From NCBI RefSeq assembly GCF_000425165.1, contig NZ_AULG01000012.1:124001-188000 (forward strand): a stretch of 64,000 nucleotides of DNA, given 5' to 3'. Shown one piece after another: positions 59,962-64,000 of this stretch (position 1 is the stretch's first letter; each line of letters begins with the position of its first letter). The notes below the pieces were generated by a model. The model was not told where the DNA came from and did not search any database. It saw only the letters and a list, made by a program, of their open reading frames with translations. Origin of the DNA: Photobacterium halotolerans DSM 18316 (GTDB lineage: Bacteria; Pseudomonadota; Gammaproteobacteria; Enterobacterales; Vibrionaceae). Both the position numbers and the translations under genes were made by a program.

Positions 59962-60023
59962 TTGACACAAAAGGCAGGAAAAGGTAAATATAAAAATTCA
60001 CATTAAGTGAATAAAAATATTCT
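59962..60023 (+). promoter_or_regulatory. argCBGH promoter with two tandem ARG boxes
   Basis: The promoter is TTGACA (59962-59967), a 17-bp spacer and TAAATA (59985-59990). Two 18-bp ArgR boxes separated by the canonical 3 bp overlie and follow the -10. Box 1 is 59985-60002 (TAAATATAAAAATTCACA) and box 2 is 60006-60023 (AGTGAATAAAAATATTCT). Box 1 has a perfect right arm and box 2 a perfect left arm. ArgR with arginine would occlude the -10 and start site. A start near 59997 leaves a leader of about 285 nt before argC. Confidence 0.82.
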
Positions 60024-60115
60024 TTGCGGTTTTGGGGTTTGCTCGAACCTTTCCCGGCAGAGAATCACGGCTAACAACGCTTTTATCTCAATGACCAGAG
60101 GCCATCAGTAGTAGT

Positions 60116-60163
60116 ATGAACCAGGCGATGAATTACAAGCAGTATTCCTTCCGACGACGCTAA
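60116..60163 (+). CDS. Candidate arginine leader peptide (15 codons, Arg-Arg-Arg-stop)
   Basis: ATG at 60116 opens MNQAMNYKQYSFRRR, closing at TAA 60161-60163. The last three sense codons are CGA CGA CGC, all arginine, and CGA is a rare codon in many gammaproteobacteria. It lies inside the untranslated leader between the ArgR-controlled promoter and argC. The ribosome site is weak: AGAGG at 60097-60101 is 14 bp away. An internal ATG at 60128 gives an alternative 11-codon peptide with the same end. No homologue was looked up. Confidence 0.55.
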   Translation: MNQAMNYKQYSFRRR

Positions 60164-60199
60164 GTCTCTATCGCCTGGTGCCACTGGCACCTTTCTATT
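60120..60199 (+). promoter_or_regulatory. Candidate transcription attenuator upstream of argC
   Basis: ACCAGGCGAT (60120-60129, in the leader ORF) is exactly complementary to ATCGCCTGGT (60170-60179). The second arm overlaps GGTGCC (60177-60182), which forms a hairpin with GGCACC (60186-60191) followed by TTTCTATT. The two pairings exclude each other. A ribosome stalled at the Arg codons (60152-60160) leaves both antiterminator arms free. One at the stop codon would cover the second arm and let the terminator-like hairpin form. A further hairpin GCGCC/GGCGC (60200-60214) follows. Confidence 0.5.
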
Positions 60200-60284
60200 G
60201 CGCCTGCCCGGCGCCACACGCTGAACACACAGCAGTTATATTTTCTTGATAGTGAATTTCACAACGATGACAACGGGATCCAAT

Positions 60285-61298
60285 ATGTTGAACACATCTA
60301 TCATAGGTGCCAGCGGTTATACCGGCGCAGAGCTGGCCGCTATGGTCCATAAACACCCGCATCTGCAATTGGCCGGACTTTATGTGTCCGAAAACAGTCT
60401 GGACGCTAACAAGGCGATCAGTGAGCTGCACGGCCAGCTGCGCGGGCAGGTTGATCTGCCACTGCAACCTTTGACGGATGTGGCCGCGGTGGCACAGGCT
60501 TCCGATATTGTGCTGCTGGCAACGGCGCATGAAGTCAGCCATGACCTGGCGCCTGTTTTTCTGGCGGCGGGTTGTCAGGTCTTTGACCTGTCCGGTGCTT
60601 TTCGGGTGAAGGGCGATGACTTTTATACGCAGTATTACGGGTTTGCGCATCAGCATGCCGACTGGCTGGATGCGGCGGTATACGGTCTGGCGGAGTGGAA
60701 TGCTGAATCGATAGCCAAAGCTCAGCTGGTGGCCGTACCGGGCTGTTATCCGACCGCGTCACAACTGGCCCTGAAACCGCTGCTGGCAGCGGGACTGCTC
60801 GATACCCAGCAATGGCCTGTGATCAATGCGGTCAGCGGTGTGTCAGGTGCAGGCCGTAAAGCCAGCATGACCAACAGTTTTTGTGAAGTCAGCCTGATGG
60901 CATACGGTGTCTTTACCCACCGTCATCAGCCGGAAATTGCCGCGCACCTGGGTACTGATGTCATTTTTACCCCGCATCTGGGCAATTTCAAACGGGGCAT
61001 TCTGGCCACTATTACCGCCAAGCTGGCACCTGGGGTGACCCCGCAAGCGGTGACAGAAGCGATGGAAGCGGCCTATACCCAGCCGGGCCAGCAGGCGGTG
61101 CGTCTGCTGGGCAATAACGCAGCACGTTTGCAGGATGTCGTTAATACTTGCTTCTGTGATATTGGCTGGAAAGTGCAGGGGCAGCATGTGATCCTCACGT
61201 CGGCTATCGACAACTTATTAAAAGGTGCATCGTCTCAGGCGATGCAATGCATAAATATTCGTAATGGTTTTGCGCCATTGACTGCGCTGGTTGGTTAA
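60285..61298 (+). CDS. argC: N-acetyl-gamma-glutamyl-phosphate reductase
   Basis: ArgC reduces N-acetylglutamyl phosphate with NADPH to the semialdehyde, the third step of arginine synthesis. The 337-residue protein has the NADP motif [16 protein letters not shown] (about 5-20), the catalytic Cys in [16 protein letters not shown] (about 155-170) and the His region [19 protein letters not shown] 60285 has a GGGA site 6 bp upstream and matches the family start. It is the first gene of argCBGH. Its usual divergent neighbour argE is missing. Confidence 0.96.
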   Translation: MLNTSIIGASGYTGAELAAMVHKHPHLQLAGLYVSENSLDANKAISELHGQLRGQVDLPLQPLTDVAAVAQASDIVLLATAHEVSHDLAPVFLAAGCQVFDLSGAFRVKGDDFYTQYYGFAHQHADWLDAAVYGLAEWNAESIAKAQLVAVPGCYPTASQLALKPLLAAGLLDTQQWPVINAVSGVSGAGRKASMTNSFCEVSLMAYGVFTHRHQPEIAAHLGTDVIFTPHLGNFKRGILATITAKLAPGVTPQAVTEAMEAAYTQPGQQAVRLLGNNAARLQDVVNTCFCDIGWKVQGQHVILTSAIDNLLKGASSQAMQCINIRNGFAPLTALVG

Positions 61299-61324
61299 GT
61301 CTGGCTGTTGAGAGGAGAACCGGG

Positions 61325-62104
61325 ATGGAACAGTCGCCGTTAGTAATCAAATTGGGTGGAGCAGTGCTGTCGTGTACCGACACGCTGGAAAAAGTATTTG
61401 GTGCCATCAATGCCTATCAGGCCAAGGCCAACCGGCCTCTGGTACTGGTCCATGGCGGCGGCTATCTGGTTGATGACCTGATGAAGCAGCTGAACCTGCC
61501 GACGGTGAAAAAACAGGGGTTACGTGTGACCCCGGCTGATCAGATCGGCGTGATTGCCGGCGCGTTGGCGGGGACGGCCAATAAAATGCTGCAGGGCCAG
61601 GCCATCAAGTCCGGGGTGAAAGCGGTAGGATTAAGTCTGGCAGACGGTGGTCTGTGCCAGGTTACTGAGCTGGACCCTGAGCTGGGCGCGGTCGGCAAAG
61701 CCGCACCGGGCGACAGCCACTTAGTGTCCGGCATCATAGCGGCAGGTTATCTGCCGATTGTCAGCTCGATTGGCCTGACGGCTGACGGTGAGCTGATGAA
61801 TGTCAATGCCGATCAGGCGGCGGTGGCCGTGGCCGCGGCGCTGGATGCCGAGCTGGTGTTGCTGTCGGATGTCAGTGGCGTGCTGGATGGCAAAGGGCAT
61901 CTGATTGCGTCTTTGAGCGAGCCTCAGGCGGATGCGCTGATCCAGCAGGCCGTGATTACCGACGGCATGATTGTCAAAGTCAAAGCGGCATTTGAGGCAG
62001 CCAAAGGGCTGGGACGTGCAGTCGAAATTGCGGGCTGGCGCTACCCGGATCAACTGGTGAATCTGTTTGACGGTGAGCAAATCGGCACCCGATTTGTGCT
62101 CTGA
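61325..62104 (+). CDS. argB: Acetylglutamate kinase
   Basis: ArgB phosphorylates N-acetylglutamate with ATP. The 259-residue protein is the short enterobacterial-type form, without the N-terminal helix of arginine-inhibited hexameric kinases. It shows [10 protein letters not shown] (about 7-16), [15 protein letters not shown] (about 42-56), NVNADQAA (about 159-166) and [16 protein letters not shown]. It follows argC by 26 bp with a GAGAGGAGA ribosome site. The lack of the N-terminal extension suggests that feedback acts on N-acetylglutamate synthase instead. Confidence 0.96.
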   Translation: MEQSPLVIKLGGAVLSCTDTLEKVFGAINAYQAKANRPLVLVHGGGYLVDDLMKQLNLPTVKKQGLRVTPADQIGVIAGALAGTANKMLQGQAIKSGVKAVGLSLADGGLCQVTELDPELGAVGKAAPGDSHLVSGIIAAGYLPIVSSIGLTADGELMNVNADQAAVAVAAALDAELVLLSDVSGVLDGKGHLIASLSEPQADALIQQAVITDGMIVKVKAAFEAAKGLGRAVEIAGWRYPDQLVNLFDGEQIGTRFVL

Positions 62105-62248
62105 ACCAGCAGAATTGAGTACAAACGCTGGCGGTAACCCGGTGTTTGGATATAAAGATTACCCTTATTTTGTTTGATGTTTTAAACAGTAAAGATTGAT
62201 ATCGCCTGAACGGGTAGACCGTCGAGCAGGCAACACAGGAGAGTAACA

Positions 62249-63457
62249 ATGAGCAAGGTGAGTAAAGTTGTATTGGCATATTCCGGCGGTCTGGACACTT
62301 CGGCCATCATTCCATGGCTGAAAGAGAACTATGACTGTGAAGTGATCGCTTTCGTCGCCGATGTGGGCCAGGGCGAAGAGGAACTGGTCGGTATTGAAGA
62401 AAAAGCCCTGGCGTCAGGTGCATCGGCTTGTTATATCGCCGATCTGAAAGAGGAGATGGTCAAAGACTATATCTATCCAAGCCTGAAAACCGGTGCTGTC
62501 TATGAAGGGAAATACCTGCTGGGTACCTCAATGGCCCGTCCGATTATCGCCAAAGCCCAGGTGGAATGTGCGCTGGAAGTGGGCGCGGATGCCCTGTGCC
62601 ACGGTTGTACCGGTAAAGGCAACGACCAGGTGCGTTTTGAAAGTGCCTACGCGGCCCTGGCACCACAACTGACTGTGATTGCCCCGTGGCGTGAATGGGA
62701 TCTGCGCAGCCGTGAAGCCCTGCTGGATTATCTGGCCGAGCGTAAGATTCCAACCACGGCAACGCTGGAAAAAATCTATTCCCGTGACGCAAATGCCTGG
62801 CACATTTCAACCGAAGGCGGCGTGCTGGAAAACACCTGGAACCAGTCTAATGAGCTGTGCTGGGTATGGACCAAAGATCCGGAAGATGCACCGACCACCC
62901 CGGAAGAAGTGTCTGTACTGATCGAAAAAGGCGAAATTGTGGCAGTCGACGGCAAAGCCATGTCGCCGTATGAAGCCCTGGTGTATCTGAACAAGAAAGG
63001 TGCCGAGCACGGTGTCGGTCGTATCGATATCGTCGAGAACCGTCTGGTCGGTATCAAGTCCCGTGGCTGTTATGAGACACCGGGAGGCACCATCATGATG
63101 GAAGCCCTGCGTGCCGTCGAACAACTGGTACTGGACAAAGAGTCGTTTGAATTCCGTGAAAGTATCGGCCTGAAAGCCTCGCACCTGATTTACGATGGCC
63201 GCTGGTTCACGCCTCTGTGCCGTTCACTGCTGGCCGCCGCCAATGAGCTGGCGCAGGACGTCAATGGCGAAGTGGTGCTGAAACTGTACAAAGGCCAGGT
63301 AACGGCCGTTCAGAAACGTTCGCCGAACAGCCTGTACTCGGAAGAGTTCGCTACCTTCGGTGAAGACGAAGTGTACGACCACAGCCATGCGGGTGGCTTT
63401 ATCCGCCTGTACTCGCTGGCAAGCCGTATCCGTGCCCTGAACGAACAGAAAAAATAA
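62249..63457 (+). CDS. argG: Argininosuccinate synthase
   Basis: ArgG condenses citrulline with aspartate using ATP. The 402-residue protein has the PP-loop [18 protein letters not shown] (about 7-24). Family motifs include [21 protein letters not shown] (about 117-129), [14 protein letters not shown] and RGCYETPGG. It belongs to the shorter (about 400-residue) bacterial subclass rather than the 447-residue E. coli type. A 144-bp gap separates it from argB, with no clear terminator, so it could also have a promoter of its own. A GGAGAG site lies 8 bp before the ATG. Confidence 0.97.
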   Translation: MSKVSKVVLAYSGGLDTSAIIPWLKENYDCEVIAFVADVGQGEEELVGIEEKALASGASACYIADLKEEMVKDYIYPSLKTGAVYEGKYLLGTSMARPIIAKAQVECALEVGADALCHGCTGKGNDQVRFESAYAALAPQLTVIAPWREWDLRSREALLDYLAERKIPTTATLEKIYSRDANAWHISTEGGVLENTWNQSNELCWVWTKDPEDAPTTPEEVSVLIEKGEIVAVDGKAMSPYEALVYLNKKGAEHGVGRIDIVENRLVGIKSRGCYETPGGTIMMEALRAVEQLVLDKESFEFRESIGLKASHLIYDGRWFTPLCRSLLAAANELAQDVNGEVVLKLYKGQVTAVQKRSPNSLYSEEFATFGEDEVYDHSHAGGFIRLYSLASRIRALNEQKK

Positions 63458-63529
63458 CCTAACTAGCGTAAAGCGCATTACTAATAAAGACATGTGAGCA
63501 AGTCGGTCGTACAGCAAAGGAGAAGTACC

Positions 63530-64000
63530 ATGGCACTATGGGGCGGACGTTTTAGTCAGGCAGCAGATACTCGGTTCAAGCAGTTTAACGATTCCCTGCG
63601 TTTTGATTACCGCCTGGCGGAGCAAGACATCGTTGGCTCGGTGGCCTGGTCCAAAGCGCTGCGTCAGGTCGGGGTACTGACCGAAGAGGAGCAGCAGAAG
63701 CTGGAGCTGGCACTCAATGAGCTCAAGCTGGCTGTGATGGAGGATCCGCAACAGATCCTCCAGTCTGATGCCGAAGACATCCACAGCTGGGTTGAGCAGC
63801 AGCTTATCCATCGTGTGGGGGATTTGGGCAAAAAGCTGCACACCGGCCGTTCACGTAACGATCAGGTGGCGACCGATCTCAAGCTGTGGTGCCGTCAGCA
63901 GGGACACCAGTTACTCATGATGCTGGATCACCTGCAAAGCCAGCTGACTACGGTGGCCCGTGAACATCAGGCCACTGTGCTGCCGGGATACACCCACCTG
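63530..64000 (+). CDS. argH: Argininosuccinate lyase, 3'-truncated by window edge
   Basis: ArgH splits argininosuccinate into arginine and fumarate, the last step of the pathway. The ATG at 63530 follows AAAGGAGAAG. The 157 codons present include [13 protein letters not shown] at the N terminus, [14 protein letters not shown], and the substrate-binding [18 protein letters not shown] (about 103-120), all ArgH hallmarks. The rest lies to the right. In many Vibrionaceae argH is fused to an ArgA-type N-acetyltransferase domain; this window cannot show whether that is so here. Confidence 0.96.
   Translation, partial: MALWGGRFSQAADTRFKQFNDSLRFDYRLAEQDIVGSVAWSKALRQVGVLTEEEQQKLELALNELKLAVMEDPQQILQSDAEDIHSWVEQQLIHRVGDLGKKLHTGRSRNDQVATDLKLWCRQQGHQLLMMLDHLQSQLTTVAREHQATVLPGYTHL

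Noticed and set aside
60091..60111. Six-codon ORF (starting ATG ACC AGA) upstream of the arginine leader peptide
   Set aside because: Very short, with a single Arg codon, no ribosome site and no structural relation to the hairpins.

Overview
The window is chromosomal DNA of a gammaproteobacterium of the family Vibrionaceae, most likely Photobacterium, Vibrio or a close relative. The main evidence is an AphA-type PadR regulator beside ppc, a Kdo kinase/OpsX pair in the LPS core locus, and housekeeping gene order. From cpxA to argH the order follows the E. coli 88-90 minute region: cpx, pfkA, tpiA, fpr, glpX-glpK-glpF, zapB, rraA, menA, hslUV, ftsN, cytR, priA, rpmE, metJ/metBL/metF, ppc, argCBGH. 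The genus is inferred. I see no rRNA, tRNA, insertion sequence, prophage or CRISPR array.

Layout. 1-2382: the 3' part of mutM, a UDP-glucuronate 4-epimerase-like gene and coaD. 2379-14149: a lipopolysaccharide inner/outer core locus with two GT2 glycosyltransferases, opsX-type heptosyltransferase, kdkA, waaA, a GT90 enzyme, waaF, lpxM, a GT32 enzyme, the O-antigen ligase waaL, a GT25 enzyme and hldD. The stretch 10357-13133 is visibly richer in A+T than its flanks. 14334-17400: a TetR regulator and the threonine-degrading pair kbl-tdh. 17460-24942: yibQ-envC-gpmM facing a yibN-secB-gpsA-cysE run and trmL. 25133-28928: a bile-acid/sodium symporter-family protein and the Cpx envelope-stress system. 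29395-36205: pfkA, chrA, a LysR regulator, tpiA, small genes, fpr and a cysteine-rich regulator. 36351-40694: glycerol genes and zapB. 40777-48721: rraA, menA, hslVU, ftsN, cytR and priA. 48951-56017: rpmE, malic enzyme and the methionine regulon. 56151-64000: aphA, ppc and the argCBGH operon, running off the right edge inside argH.

How they work together. The core locus builds Kdo-lipid A (WaaA, LpxM, KdkA), adds heptoses (OpsX, WaaF, fed by HldD), decorates them and attaches O antigen (WaaL). MetJ represses metBL and metF through tandem 8-bp Met boxes that are directly readable. CpxR has a perfect site upstream of cpxP. Ppc supplies oxaloacetate near the arginine genes.

The most interesting observation is upstream of argC. 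A good promoter overlapping two tandem ARG boxes is followed by a roughly 280-nt leader. It holds a 15-codon ORF ending in three arginine codons just before its stop, a 10-bp antiterminator-type pairing around those codons, and an overlapping terminator-like hairpin. This looks like an arginine attenuator added to ArgR control. The argE gene normally expected between ppc and argC is absent. Other points of interest are a multi-branched structured region between cpxP and pfkA and a GGA-rich pfkA leader.
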